A DNA stretch of 64,000 nt from Streptomyces sp. NBC_01485 (GTDB lineage Bacteria > Actinomycetota > Actinomycetes > Streptomycetales > Streptomycetaceae). The notes beneath the pieces are model-generated. The model searched no databases. It was not told the origin of the DNA and saw only the letters and a list, made by a program, of their open reading frames with translations. Both the position numbers and the translations under genes were made by a program. The stretch covers positions 558,001 to 622,000 of the forward strand of contig NZ_CP109435.1 of NCBI RefSeq assembly GCF_036227125.1. The letters run 5' to 3'. Shown here in pieces: positions 26,583 to 34,837 of the stretch. Every line of letters starts with the position of its first letter. Position 1 is the first letter of the stretch.

Positions 26583-28097
26583 ATGGCCTCGGACCCCTCG
26601 GCCCCCTCGTCCCTTTCGGACGCCTCGGACTACGACCTCGTCGTCGTGGGCGGCGGGCCGGCCGGCTCGACCGCCGCGACGGCCGTGGCCCTGCGCGGGC
26701 ACCGGGTGCTCCTGCTGGAGCGGGAGACCTTCCCCAGGTACCAGATCGGCGAGTCGCTGCTGCCCGCCACCGTCCACGGCCTGTGCCGCCTCCTCGGAGT
26801 CGCCGACGAGGTCGCCCGGGCGGGCTTCACCCTCAAACGCGGCGGGACACTGCGCTGGGGCCGCGACCCGGAGCCCTGGCAGTTCTCCTTCTCCATGACA
26901 CCCCGGCTGCCCGAGCCGACCGCGACCGCCTTCCAGGTGGAGCGCTCCCGGTTCGACGAGATCCTGCTGCGCAACGCCGAACGTGTCGGCGTCGAGGTCC
27001 GTGAGGGCAGCTCGGTACGCCGAGTGCTGGCCGACGAGGGCGAGCGGGTGCGCGGTGTCGAGTACACCGACCCGGACGGCAACGCCCGTACGGCGCACGC
27101 CCGGTTCGTCATCGACGCGTCCGGCAACACCAGCCGGATCCACGGCCGGGTCGGCGGGGCGCGCGTGTACTCCGACTTCTTCCGCAACCTCGCCGTCTTC
27201 GGCTACTACGCGGGCGGCCGGCGGCTCCCCGAGCCGAACAGCGGCAACATCTTCTGCGCCGCGTTCGACGCCGGCTGGCTCTGGTACATCCCGCTGCGCG
27301 ACGATCTGACCAGCGTGGGCGCGGTGATCTCGCCCGAGCACTTCGCGGCCGTCCAGCACGACCCGCGCGCCGCCTGGCAGGACATGATCAAAGCGTGCCC
27401 GGAGGTCGACCGGCTGCTGACGGACGTACCGGTCGCGACCGAGTCGCCGTACGACCAGGTCCGCGTCCGCAAGGACTACTCGTACTGGAAGAAGTCGCTG
27501 TGGACGCCGGGCATGGCGCTGGTCGGCGACGCCGCGTGCTTCGTGGACCCGGTGCTCTCCTCGGGCGTCCATCTGGCCACGTACGGCGCCCTGTTGGCCG
27601 CCCGCGCGGTGAACTCCGCCCTGGACGGCAGTGTCCCCGAGGAGCGCGGCTTCGCCGAGTTCGAGGCACGCTACCGCCGCGAGTACGGCGTGTTCTACGA
27701 GTTCCTCATCGCGTTCTACGACATGGAGCGCAACGACCGGTCGTATTTCTGGTCGGCGAAGAAGGTCACCCGGGTGGACCTCGACGAGGCCGCCGCCTTC
27801 GCCGAGCTGGCCGGTGGAGTGGCGTCCGGCGACGCGGCGGTGGTCGCGTCCGGCGGGCTCGGCGCCCACTGGAGTTCCGCCGCGGCCGAACTGGACGGCG
27901 CGGTGGGCCGGTTGGCGACCGGCGAGGACCGCGTGAACCCGCTGCTGTCCGCGCGGATCGTCGCCGAGACCTTCCGCACCGGCAACGACCTCCGGGACCA
28001 GGCCCTGTACGGCGGCCCGCTCGACGACTCGGCCCCGTCCACGCCCGACGACGCCCTGACGGTCACGGCGGACGGCCTGTCCTGGGCGACGCCGTGA
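26583..28097 (+). CDS. Flavin-dependent halogenase (CmlS/CndH-like)
   Basis: The 504-residue protein starts at an ATG with AGGAG 7 nt upstream. An alternative GTG at 26550 overlaps the PKS stop. The FAD motif is GGGPAGST. The halogenase signature WxWxIP is exact (W232, W234, I236, P237). The halogenase Lys is found in FTLKRGGTLRWG (Lys85), after GESLLPATVHGL. GDAACFVDPVLSSGVHL is the second FAD motif. Enzymes of this branch chlorinate or brominate aromatic or carrier-protein-bound substrates using reduced FAD, halide and oxygen. It lies 29 bp after the PKS and should act on the PKS product or an ACP-bound intermediate. No flavin reductase gene is adjacent, so reduced FAD must come from elsewhere. 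Confidence 0.92.
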   Translation: MASDPSAPSSLSDASDYDLVVVGGGPAGSTAATAVALRGHRVLLLERETFPRYQIGESLLPATVHGLCRLLGVADEVARAGFTLKRGGTLRWGRDPEPWQFSFSMTPRLPEPTATAFQVERSRFDEILLRNAERVGVEVREGSSVRRVLADEGERVRGVEYTDPDGNARTAHARFVIDASGNTSRIHGRVGGARVYSDFFRNLAVFGYYAGGRRLPEPNSGNIFCAAFDAGWLWYIPLRDDLTSVGAVISPEHFAAVQHDPRAAWQDMIKACPEVDRLLTDVPVATESPYDQVRVRKDYSYWKKSLWTPGMALVGDAACFVDPVLSSGVHLATYGALLAARAVNSALDGSVPEERGFAEFEARYRREYGVFYEFLIAFYDMERNDRSYFWSAKKVTRVDLDEAAAFAELAGGVASGDAAVVASGGLGAHWSSAAAELDGAVGRLATGEDRVNPLLSARIVAETFRTGNDLRDQALYGGPLDDSAPSTPDDALTVTADGLSWATP

Positions 28098-28104
28098 AGT
28101 CGGC

Positions 28105-28142
28105 GTCCCGGCGGCCGAGTTGTCCGGTGCGGCCGTCGGGAC
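28105..28142 (+). terminator. Terminator after the PKS-halogenase operon
   Basis: The stem GTCCCG-CGGCCG pairs with CGGCCG-CGGGAC, with one bulged mismatch on each side, starting 7 bp past the halogenase stop. It supports a two-gene transcription unit. Confidence 0.6.
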
Positions 28143-28225
28143 ACGTGCGGTGGCGGGTGAACGCGGCGAAGCCGTAGGGGTGTTCGGTGGCCGGCGCCCT
28201 GGAGTCGGCTTCGCCGGCGGGCGGG

Positions 28226-30235
28226 TCACCCGTGGCGGACGCCTGCGTCCCGCATGACCCGCTCGGCGGCGCGGGGCCAGTTGCCGTCGCTGACGACGAC
28301 CGTGCCGGTCACCGTGTTGCCGCGCTCTCCGGCGCGGAGGCTGATGGAGTCGTTGCTCGTCCAGTTGTCGGTCACCGTGAGCGCACCCGTGTTGTTGGTG
28401 GCGTTGGAGTTCTCGTGGTCCCAGTCACCGGTGTTGCTGAAGACGTTGTTGCTGTCGGTGTAGTCGCGTGATCCTTCGTCGTGGTAGATGCCGTAGTGGC
28501 CGTTGTTGTCGGCGCAGTAGTTCCGGTCGATACTGGTGCCCGGCGCGGCGGAGAGCGAGTAGATGCAGGCGCCGTCGTCCATCGTCCGCATCACGTCGTG
28601 CAGGTGGTTGCCCGTGACCTTGAGGTTCTTCAGGGTGGTGGGGGTGGTGTAGCGGGGCTGGAAGTCGTACAGCCCGCGGTTGACGTAGTCCTGGCTGCCG
28701 CCGGGGTCGTTGGTGCCCCAGCCGTAGCCGATCGCGATGCCGGTGTAGGGCATGTCGTAAATCTCGTTGTGGGAGACGGTGGCGTCGGTGGCGTAGGTGA
28801 CCAGTGCGGCCGTCATGTCGCGGTAGTCCAGCGCGAGATCGTGCATCACGTTGTCGCTGACGGTGATGCGCCGGTTGGTCATGCGGCTGTCGCTCGGGTG
28901 GTGGGCGTCGGCCTGGACACCGCCGACCACGACACCGCCGCCCGCGCCCTGGGCGAAGACGTTGCCGGTCACGCTGACGGTGTCGGCGCCGAGTCCGACC
29001 CCTGTGGCGTGCGCGTTGGCGTCGTTGCCGATACCGAGGGCGACCTGGCCGAGCTGGGTGAACCGGTTGCCGGTGAAGCTGATGTGCGAGGCGGCCGACA
29101 CCTGGACGGCGGCCGGCATCTGGTGCCAGTGGGGACGGGTCGCCTCGAACAGCCGGCAGCCGTACTGGCAGGAGTCCAGCGCGTCCGCCGGACGCGCCCA
29201 GTCACCGGCGACGAACGCGCCGGTCTGCTGGTCCGCGTACCCCTGGCCGGTGGACGGCTGCAGCCAGCTCGTGTGCGAGAACTGCAGCCCGGAGAAGGCG
29301 AGATGGGTCGCCGGGGCACGGTAGGTGCCGCCGACGGACAGCAGCGACTCCAGCTTCGGCATCTCCACGTCGGCGGAGGACATGTGCTGGCCGGGCAGCG
29401 GCTTGTAGTACAGGGTCCCGGTGCGGGTGTTCAGGTACCACTCCCCCGCCGTGTCGAGGAATTCGTACGCGTTCTCGATGTACAGCGGCCCCTTGCGGAA
29501 GGGGTTGCCGATGGTGTCGTAGCCGAACGTGTTGTTGTTCCAGGCCGGCTGTTCCATGGTCATGACGCCGTCGCGGATGCCCGCCACCGGCGAGTAGCGG
29601 TTGGTGAAGGAGCCGAGGGCGTCGATCTCGGTGCGGCCCGGATCGGCCAGGGTGTTGAGGTACTTCAGCGCACCGCTGGTGAAGGTGTAGCCGTTGGCGT
29701 CGGTGGTCAGGTCGGCGCGGTTCAGTTGGGTGCGGGCGCGGGTGGCCTGGACGCCGTCGACGTACAACTGCCGGATGTCGAAGCCGCGGCCGACCTCGGC
29801 CTTCCAGATGTTCTTCGCGGCGTCCTGGCGGGTCCAGCCGGTGGCCTTCCGCGCCCCCGATATGACGGGGCGGGCGCCCGGCGCGGCCTTCCAGGTGACG
29901 GTGTGTCCGTTGCTGCCGGAGTCAGCCCGGGTGAAGGTCAGCGGCGCGGCCAGCCGGTAGGTGCCGCCTGCGAGTTGGACGACGATATCGGCCCGCATGC
30001 GCGCGTTGACGGACCGCACCTTCGCCTTGGCCTGCCCGAGCGAACAGGGGTGGGCCGCCGAGCAGGCGGAACCGTGGCCGCCGGGTGACGCGTGGAGGGT
30101 CGTCGTCTGCGTCGCGAAGGCGGGCGTCGCCGCGCCCAGCGCCGTAGCGGTCACCGTGGCGAGAGCCGCGACCGCCGTCAGACAGGCTCTGCTCACCCGG
30201 TCCAGCGGTGAGGGGAATGAACGTGTGAACCGCAC
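28226..30235 (-). CDS. Secreted right-handed parallel beta-helix protein, probable polysaccharide hydrolase
   Basis: The 669-residue product has a classical signal peptide (hydrophobic core LTAVAALATVTATALGAA, cleavage near AFA). The N-terminal part has the LHASPGGHGSACSAAHPCS motif often found at the start of secreted beta-helix enzymes. The C-terminal half is a run of helix turns with Asn ladders (ISFTGNRF, VSVTGNVF, ITVSDNVMHDL, ATVSHNEIYDM, LKVTGNHLHDV). The size and layout resemble GH141-like and pectate-lyase-fold proteins acting on plant polysaccharides, but I cannot assign a family or catalytic residues. GGAAGG precedes the GTG start. It is divergent from the FadR-type regulator and dehydratase/ABC operon, and a matching operator lies upstream, so it likely releases the sugar that this operon imports. 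Confidence 0.8.
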   Translation of the reverse strand: MRFTRSFPSPLDRVSRACLTAVAALATVTATALGAATPAFATQTTTLHASPGGHGSACSAAHPCSLGQAKAKVRSVNARMRADIVVQLAGGTYRLAAPLTFTRADSGSNGHTVTWKAAPGARPVISGARKATGWTRQDAAKNIWKAEVGRGFDIRQLYVDGVQATRARTQLNRADLTTDANGYTFTSGALKYLNTLADPGRTEIDALGSFTNRYSPVAGIRDGVMTMEQPAWNNNTFGYDTIGNPFRKGPLYIENAYEFLDTAGEWYLNTRTGTLYYKPLPGQHMSSADVEMPKLESLLSVGGTYRAPATHLAFSGLQFSHTSWLQPSTGQGYADQQTGAFVAGDWARPADALDSCQYGCRLFEATRPHWHQMPAAVQVSAASHISFTGNRFTQLGQVALGIGNDANAHATGVGLGADTVSVTGNVFAQGAGGGVVVGGVQADAHHPSDSRMTNRRITVSDNVMHDLALDYRDMTAALVTYATDATVSHNEIYDMPYTGIAIGYGWGTNDPGGSQDYVNRGLYDFQPRYTTPTTLKNLKVTGNHLHDVMRTMDDGACIYSLSAAPGTSIDRNYCADNNGHYGIYHDEGSRDYTDSNNVFSNTGDWDHENSNATNNTGALTVTDNWTSNDSISLRAGERGNTVTGTVVVSDGNWPRAAERVMRDAGVRHG

Positions 30236-30274
30236 GTGGCACCTTCCAATGGCCGAAACTAAACGGCGGTTACA

Positions 30275-30291
30275 TTAGTCGTCATATGAAT
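30275..30291 (-). promoter_or_regulatory. Operator copy 1 for the 30378 FadR-type regulator
   Basis: Read on the minus strand this is ATTCATATGACGACTAA. It matches 14 of 17 positions of the site at 31241-31257, 40 bp upstream of the beta-helix gene start. Shared consensus: ATTCRTATGACGAMTWA. Confidence 0.65.
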
Positions 30292-30377
30292 TGCAGCAAG
30301 AGCTACTGCACAGTAACTTCACGCGGCCGGACGGGGCCCGGCGAGTTCCGCCCCCGGGCCCCGTCCGGTTGCGCCGG

Positions 30378-31145
30378 CTATGCCGTGGGCCGTCGCCCGG
30401 CCGGTGAGCGGCGGCGCTGCCAGGCGTCCTCGATGTGCGACGTCATGGCCTGCGCGGCCCCCTTGGAGTCCCGGGCGAGCAGCCGGTCCATCAGCTCCCG
30501 GTGCTCCACGTTGGCCAGTTCGCAGGCCCGGGTGTCGGGTGCGCCGCTGTACAGCGCGGTGGTGCGGGCCTGGGTGTGGACGCTGCGGACGATGGAGCTC
30601 GCGAGCCGGTTGCGCGACGCCTCCATGATCCGGCTGTGGAAGACGAGATCCGTCTCTATGAAGCGATGCGGGGCCGTGGTCTCCGCGTCCAGCCGCACAA
30701 GCAGCTCCTCCATGCCCCGGAGATCGTCCTCCGTCGCCAGGACCGCCGCCTGGGCGGCCATCTGGGACTCCAGCGCCGACCGTACGCCGACGAGCTGGTC
30801 GAGCACCACGAGCTGGTCGTCGTGCCGGAAGGTGGCCGCCAGCACGACGGGGTCCAGCAGGTTCCAGTCCTCCGGCGGGGTGACCGTGGTCCCGGACCCC
30901 TGCCGGGCGCGGACCAGCCCTTTGGCCTCCAGCGCCTTGACCGCCTCACGGACGGTGGTGCGGCTGACCGCGAAGGTCTCGCACAACTCGGGCTCGATGG
31001 GCAGCGCCGAGCCGGGCGGGATGTGGCCGGCCACGATCCGGTCGGCGAGCGCCTCCACGACGGCGTACGCCAGCCGGGCGGGCCGCCTGAGCCATGGTTG
31101 CAGCGGGGGCGGACCAGCGCCGTTGTCCGTGCCCGTCTCCGTCAT
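30378..31145 (-). CDS. FadR-type GntR regulator (FCD domain)
   Basis: The 255-residue protein has a winged helix (IPPGSALPIEPELCETFAVSR, TTVREAVKALEAKGLVRARQGSGTTV) followed by an FCD ligand domain (VRSALESQMAAQAAV, IETDLVFHSRIMEASRN). Family members respond to sugar acids and other organic acids and usually repress. It lies between the secreted beta-helix gene (same strand, downstream) and the enolase-superfamily/ABC operon (divergent). A 17-bp motif occurs once on each side of it, upstream of each of these transcription units, so it probably controls both. The 142-bp gap to the beta-helix start holds only the operator and a ribosome-binding site. Confidence 0.92.
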   Translation of the reverse strand: MTETGTDNGAGPPPLQPWLRRPARLAYAVVEALADRIVAGHIPPGSALPIEPELCETFAVSRTTVREAVKALEAKGLVRARQGSGTTVTPPEDWNLLDPVVLAATFRHDDQLVVLDQLVGVRSALESQMAAQAAVLATEDDLRGMEELLVRLDAETTAPHRFIETDLVFHSRIMEASRNRLASSIVRSVHTQARTTALYSGAPDTRACELANVEHRELMDRLLARDSKGAAQAMTSHIEDAWQRRRSPAGRRPTA

Positions 31146-31240
31146 GGCGACCGCCCTCCCACTCCCGTTGCCCTCACCCGATGCCCGCGCCCGACGCGGG
31201 CCCGCATTCTAACCGCCGATCCCGCCGATCCCTTGACGGG

Positions 31241-31257
31241 ATTCGTATGACGAATTA
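31241..31257 (+). promoter_or_regulatory. Operator copy 2 for the 30378 FadR-type regulator
   Basis: ATTCGTATGACGAATTA contains the 13-bp palindrome TTCGT-ATG-ACGAA. It sits 95 bp upstream of the regulator start and 72 bp upstream of the divergent dehydratase GTG at 31330. TTGACG at 31233-31238 abuts it and may be the -35 of the rightward promoter, so binding would block transcription. Confidence 0.7.
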
Positions 31258-31329
31258 TGTTACCCGGGATTTTCGGCTTCTCCGTGATCGGCTTCTCCGT
31301 GATCGGCCTTCTCTGCGAGGTGGGACACC

Positions 31330-32445
31330 GTGCGCATCACCGATGTGGCGAGCCATCCGATCCGGGTGCCCGCCGCCGACCCGCCGTTCGTCTGGCGGGA
31401 CGGCCTTCGGGGCAGCCCGCCGGAGGGCGAGGCGGCCGTGCTGCACATCCGCACCGACGACGGGGTCGAGGGGGTGGCGCTGAGCCCGCGGCGCGGCTCC
31501 GCCGTCCTGCTGGCGGACCTGCTGGACCGGGTGCTGCGCGAGGAGCTGATCGGCCAGGATCCGCTGCGGCGCGAATGGCTCTGGCACCGGATGTGGGAGC
31601 TGGACCGCACCGAGGAACTGCCGCTGTATCTGCTCGGTCTGGTCGACACGGCGTTGTGGGATCTGGCGGGACGGCTCGCCGGCCGGCCCACCTGGGAGGT
31701 GCTGGGCGGCTACCGCACCGCCATCCCCGCGTACGCCTCCACCGTCACCTACTCCTGCGTCGCCGAGTACCTGGACATCGCCGACCAGGCGCTGGAGCTC
31801 GGCTACCCGGCCGTCAAGCTGCACGCCTGGGGCGACGCGCGACGCGACGCCAAACTGTCCGTGGCACTGCGCGAGCATGTCGGCGACGACGTCCCGCTGA
31901 TGTTCGACGGCTCCGCGGGCTTCGACCTGCCCGACGCCGTCCATCTCGGCCACGCCCTGTCCGACGCCGGATACCTCTGGTACGAGGAGCCGATGCGCGA
32001 GTTCAGCGTCACCGCCTACCGGCGCCTGGCGGACGCGGTGCGGGTGCCCCTGCTGGTCGCCGAAACCTCCGACGGGGCGCACATGAACTCCGCCGACTTC
32101 ATCCAGGCGGGCGCCGCCACCTTCGGGGTCCGCGCCTCCACCCAACTGCGGGGCGGCTTCACCGGCGCCATGCGCACGGCCCACCTCGCCGACGCGTTCC
32201 GGCTGCGCGCCGAGGTGCACGGACCCGAGATCCCCAACCGGCACCTGTGCATGGCCATCTCCAACACCACGTACTACGAGTCCCTGGTGATGGGGAACCC
32301 CATCAGCCGGGAGAGCGGCATCGACGCCGACGGCATCGTCCACGCGCCCACCGGCCCCGGCGTCGCACTGCCCGCCGGCCTCGACTACCCGGCCGTCCTG
32401 CGGCCTTTCGTCGACGCGGAGACGGCCACCCCGCCCAAGGCATGA
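31330..32445 (+). CDS. Enolase-superfamily sugar-acid dehydratase (mandelate racemase-like)
   Basis: The 371-residue protein starts at a GTG with GAGGTGGGA upstream. The N-terminal capping domain is followed by the barrel. Putative catalytic residues are the Lys and His in AVKLHAWGD, metal ligands in MFDGSAGFD, YEEPM and AETSDG, and a His-containing EVHGPEIPN. The KxH arrangement differs from the KxK of mandelate racemase and L-fuconate dehydratase, so the substrate is probably a different sugar acid. It leads an operon with a MalEFG-type importer and is next to a secreted beta-helix enzyme and a FadR-type regulator. This suggests catabolism of an acidic sugar released from a plant or algal polysaccharide (inference). 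Confidence 0.88.
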   Translation: MRITDVASHPIRVPAADPPFVWRDGLRGSPPEGEAAVLHIRTDDGVEGVALSPRRGSAVLLADLLDRVLREELIGQDPLRREWLWHRMWELDRTEELPLYLLGLVDTALWDLAGRLAGRPTWEVLGGYRTAIPAYASTVTYSCVAEYLDIADQALELGYPAVKLHAWGDARRDAKLSVALREHVGDDVPLMFDGSAGFDLPDAVHLGHALSDAGYLWYEEPMREFSVTAYRRLADAVRVPLLVAETSDGAHMNSADFIQAGAATFGVRASTQLRGGFTGAMRTAHLADAFRLRAEVHGPEIPNRHLCMAISNTTYYESLVMGNPISRESGIDADGIVHAPTGPGVALPAGLDYPAVLRPFVDAETATPPKA

Positions 32446-32516
32446 CCACCGGTCCCGCCTGCCCACGTCCTTCATCCCGCACGATCATCCCGCGTCCAGC
32501 GCAAACGAGGTCAGCC

Positions 32517-33881
32517 ATGAACAACGGTGTTCGGTATTCCTCTCGTCCACGTGTCACAGGCGCCGTCGCCGCTCTCGGTGTCATGTGTCTGCTCTCGCTG
32601 GCCGGGTGTGCCAGCGCGGATCCCACTCCCGCGGCGAGCGGGCCCGCCGGGAAGTTCTCCCCCGCGCCCCAGAAGACGGGCAGCGAGATCACGGTCTGGG
32701 CGGACGCCACCCGCGTACCGGGCGTGGAAGCCTACCAGAAGGCGCACCCGGACGTGAAGCTGAAGATCGTCACGTACAGCGGCGACGCCAACGGGGCCAA
32801 CGACCTCCAGACCAAGGTGCAGCTCTTCGACCGCACCGGCAGCGGCTGGCCCGACGTCGCCTTCACCGCGAACGTCAACGACGGCACCTGGGCCTCCCAG
32901 GGCAGGACGCCCTACGCAGCCCCCGTCAGCCAGGACATCATCCCGAAGACCACCCTCGACGGCTTCGCCGACGGCGCCCTGGACCCGTGCGTCTTCAACG
33001 GCAGTACGTACTGCGTGCGCAACGACCTGGCCCAGAACGTCCTCTGGTACGACAAGAAGCTGATGGACTCCTTCGGGTACGCCGTCCCGACCACCTGGGA
33101 GGAGTACCAGGCCCTCGGGGAGAAGGTCGCCAAGGAACACCCGGGCTATCTCGTCGGCACCGCCGGTGACTCCTACGCCCCGGAGGTGTACTTCTGGGCG
33201 AGCCAGTGCCCCGCGAGCACGGTCTCCGGCGGCAAGAAGGTCACCGTGAACCTCGAAGACCCCAAGTGCACCCGGATGGCCAAGCTGCTGGACGGCCTGA
33301 TCGCCAAGGGGTCGGTCTCCAAGGACACCGTGTTCAGCGCCGGCTTCGTGAAGAACCAGGCGAGCAAGGTGCTCATGCTGCCGGGCCCGTCCTGGTACGG
33401 CCAGGTGCTGTTCAACTCGACCTTCAAGACGCCCAAGGGCCGGATAGCGGCGGCCGCTCCCCTGAAGTTCGCCGGTGACACCAAGAACTACACCGGCAAC
33501 GTCGGCGGCGGCCTGTGGTTCGTCTCCTCGCACAGCAAGAACCTCGAGGCGGCCTCCGACCTGGTGACCTGGATGACCACCTCCAACGACTACCAGGCCA
33601 CCGCCGGCACCTACCCCGCCTACAAGACGGCCGCCACCGCCTGGCTCGCCAACCAGGCCACGACCGGCTACTTCGCCGGTGACATCGGCCCCGTCTTCCA
33701 GCAGGCCGCCGAGCTGGTGTGGCCGGGCTGGTCCGCGACCCAGTACAGCCAGGAAGCCATCTACGCCTCCACCGTCGTCCCCGCCCTCAACTCGGGGAAG
33801 TCGCTCACCGACACGCTCGGTACCTGGCAGACCGCCATCTCCGACAAGGCCAAGTCCCTCGGCTACACCGTCGGGCAGTGA
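32517..33881 (+). CDS. Oligosaccharide ABC transporter, extracellular binding lipoprotein
   Basis: The ATG at 32517 gives 454 residues. Longer readings of the frame are shadows of the dehydratase. The signal peptide ends in the lipobox LLSLAGCAS. The mature part has the family-1 solute-binding pattern (ITVWADATRVPGVEAYQKAHPDVKLKIVTY, WPDVAFTANVND, NDLAQNVLWYDKKLMDSFGY, TTWEEYQALGEKV). It should be anchored on the outer face of the membrane and deliver oligosaccharides or sugar derivatives to the permease pair that follows. It lies 71 bp after the dehydratase and 9 bp before the first permease. Confidence 0.93.
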   Translation: MNNGVRYSSRPRVTGAVAALGVMCLLSLAGCASADPTPAASGPAGKFSPAPQKTGSEITVWADATRVPGVEAYQKAHPDVKLKIVTYSGDANGANDLQTKVQLFDRTGSGWPDVAFTANVNDGTWASQGRTPYAAPVSQDIIPKTTLDGFADGALDPCVFNGSTYCVRNDLAQNVLWYDKKLMDSFGYAVPTTWEEYQALGEKVAKEHPGYLVGTAGDSYAPEVYFWASQCPASTVSGGKKVTVNLEDPKCTRMAKLLDGLIAKGSVSKDTVFSAGFVKNQASKVLMLPGPSWYGQVLFNSTFKTPKGRIAAAAPLKFAGDTKNYTGNVGGGLWFVSSHSKNLEAASDLVTWMTTSNDYQATAGTYPAYKTAATAWLANQATTGYFAGDIGPVFQQAAELVWPGWSATQYSQEAIYASTVVPALNSGKSLTDTLGTWQTAISDKAKSLGYTVGQ

Positions 33882-33890
33882 GGTGACCCC

Positions 33891-34826
33891 ATGACCGCCA
33901 CCTCCGCCGCCTCCACCACCTCTCCCCTCCCCGCCGACCGGCCGAAGCGCGGCGACCGCAGCGCCCGCAACCCTCTCGGCCGCGCCGGATACCTCTTCGT
34001 CTCCGGTTACGTCGTCCTGCTGCTCGCGTTCGGGGTCCTGCCCACCGGGTACGCGGTCTGGCTGGCCCTGTCCAACTCCCGTGGCCAGTACGTCGGACTG
34101 GGCAACTTCACCCGTACCTTCGCCGACTACCGCTTCGGTCCGGCCTTCGCGCACATCGGGCTGTACCTGCTGGTCTGGCTGGTCGCGCTGATGATCTTCG
34201 TCGTGCTGCTCGCGTTGATGCTGCACGGCAGGATGCGCCGGACCTCCTCCGCCCTGCGCTTCCTCTTCTATCTGCCCGGGGCGCTCGCCGGGGTGGCGAG
34301 CGTGCTGCTGTGGCTCGTCCTCCTCGACCCGGCCTCCAGCCCGGTCGGATGGTTCCTCGAAGCCTTCGGCTGGCACACCTTCGCCCAGGTCATCGCCCCC
34401 GGCCATCTGCCGGTCCTCTTCACGGTCATCGCCTTCTGGACCGGGGCCGGCGGCTGGATCGTGATCATGTACGGGGCGCTCAACAACATCCCCGACGAGA
34501 TCCTGGAGGCGGCCCGCATCGACGGTGCGAGCACGCTGCAGATCGCGCTGCGCATCCAGATCCCGATGCTCACCAAGTGGATCGCGTACATGCTGATCCT
34601 CGCCTTCGCGGCGGGCACCCAGCTCTTCGTCGAACCCCAACTGGTCTCCACCGCGAGCTGGGGCATGATCCCCGACAGCTGGTCCCCCAACCAGCTCTCC
34701 TACCAGTACGCCTTCCAGGCGGGCGACTTCAACGGCGCGGCGGCGCTCTCCGTCGACCTGCTCCTCCTCGGGCTCGGCTGCGCGGCACTCGTCGTCTTCC
34801 GGGCCGGGCTGTTCGACCGGGACTGA
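33891..34826 (+). CDS. ABC transporter permease, MalF/UgpA type
   Basis: The 311-residue protein has six hydrophobic segments after a basic N-terminus. The cytoplasmic EAA loop is clear (IPDEILEAARIDGASTLQ). It follows the binding protein by 9 bp and precedes the second permease by 11 bp, so the three form one unit. The cytoplasmic ATPase is not encoded in the operon. Streptomyces CUT1 importers commonly share the MsiK ATPase, which would explain this. Confidence 0.93.
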   Translation: MTATSAASTTSPLPADRPKRGDRSARNPLGRAGYLFVSGYVVLLLAFGVLPTGYAVWLALSNSRGQYVGLGNFTRTFADYRFGPAFAHIGLYLLVWLVALMIFVVLLALMLHGRMRRTSSALRFLFYLPGALAGVASVLLWLVLLDPASSPVGWFLEAFGWHTFAQVIAPGHLPVLFTVIAFWTGAGGWIVIMYGALNNIPDEILEAARIDGASTLQIALRIQIPMLTKWIAYMLILAFAAGTQLFVEPQLVSTASWGMIPDSWSPNQLSYQYAFQAGDFNGAAALSVDLLLLGLGCAALVVFRAGLFDRD

Positions 34827-34837
34827 AAGGCCGCGCC

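Noticed and set aside
31257..32516. Extension of the binding-protein frame at 32517 upstream through the dehydratase
   Set aside because: The lipoprotein signal at 32517 must be N-terminal, and the upstream part is a frame shadow of the dehydratase.
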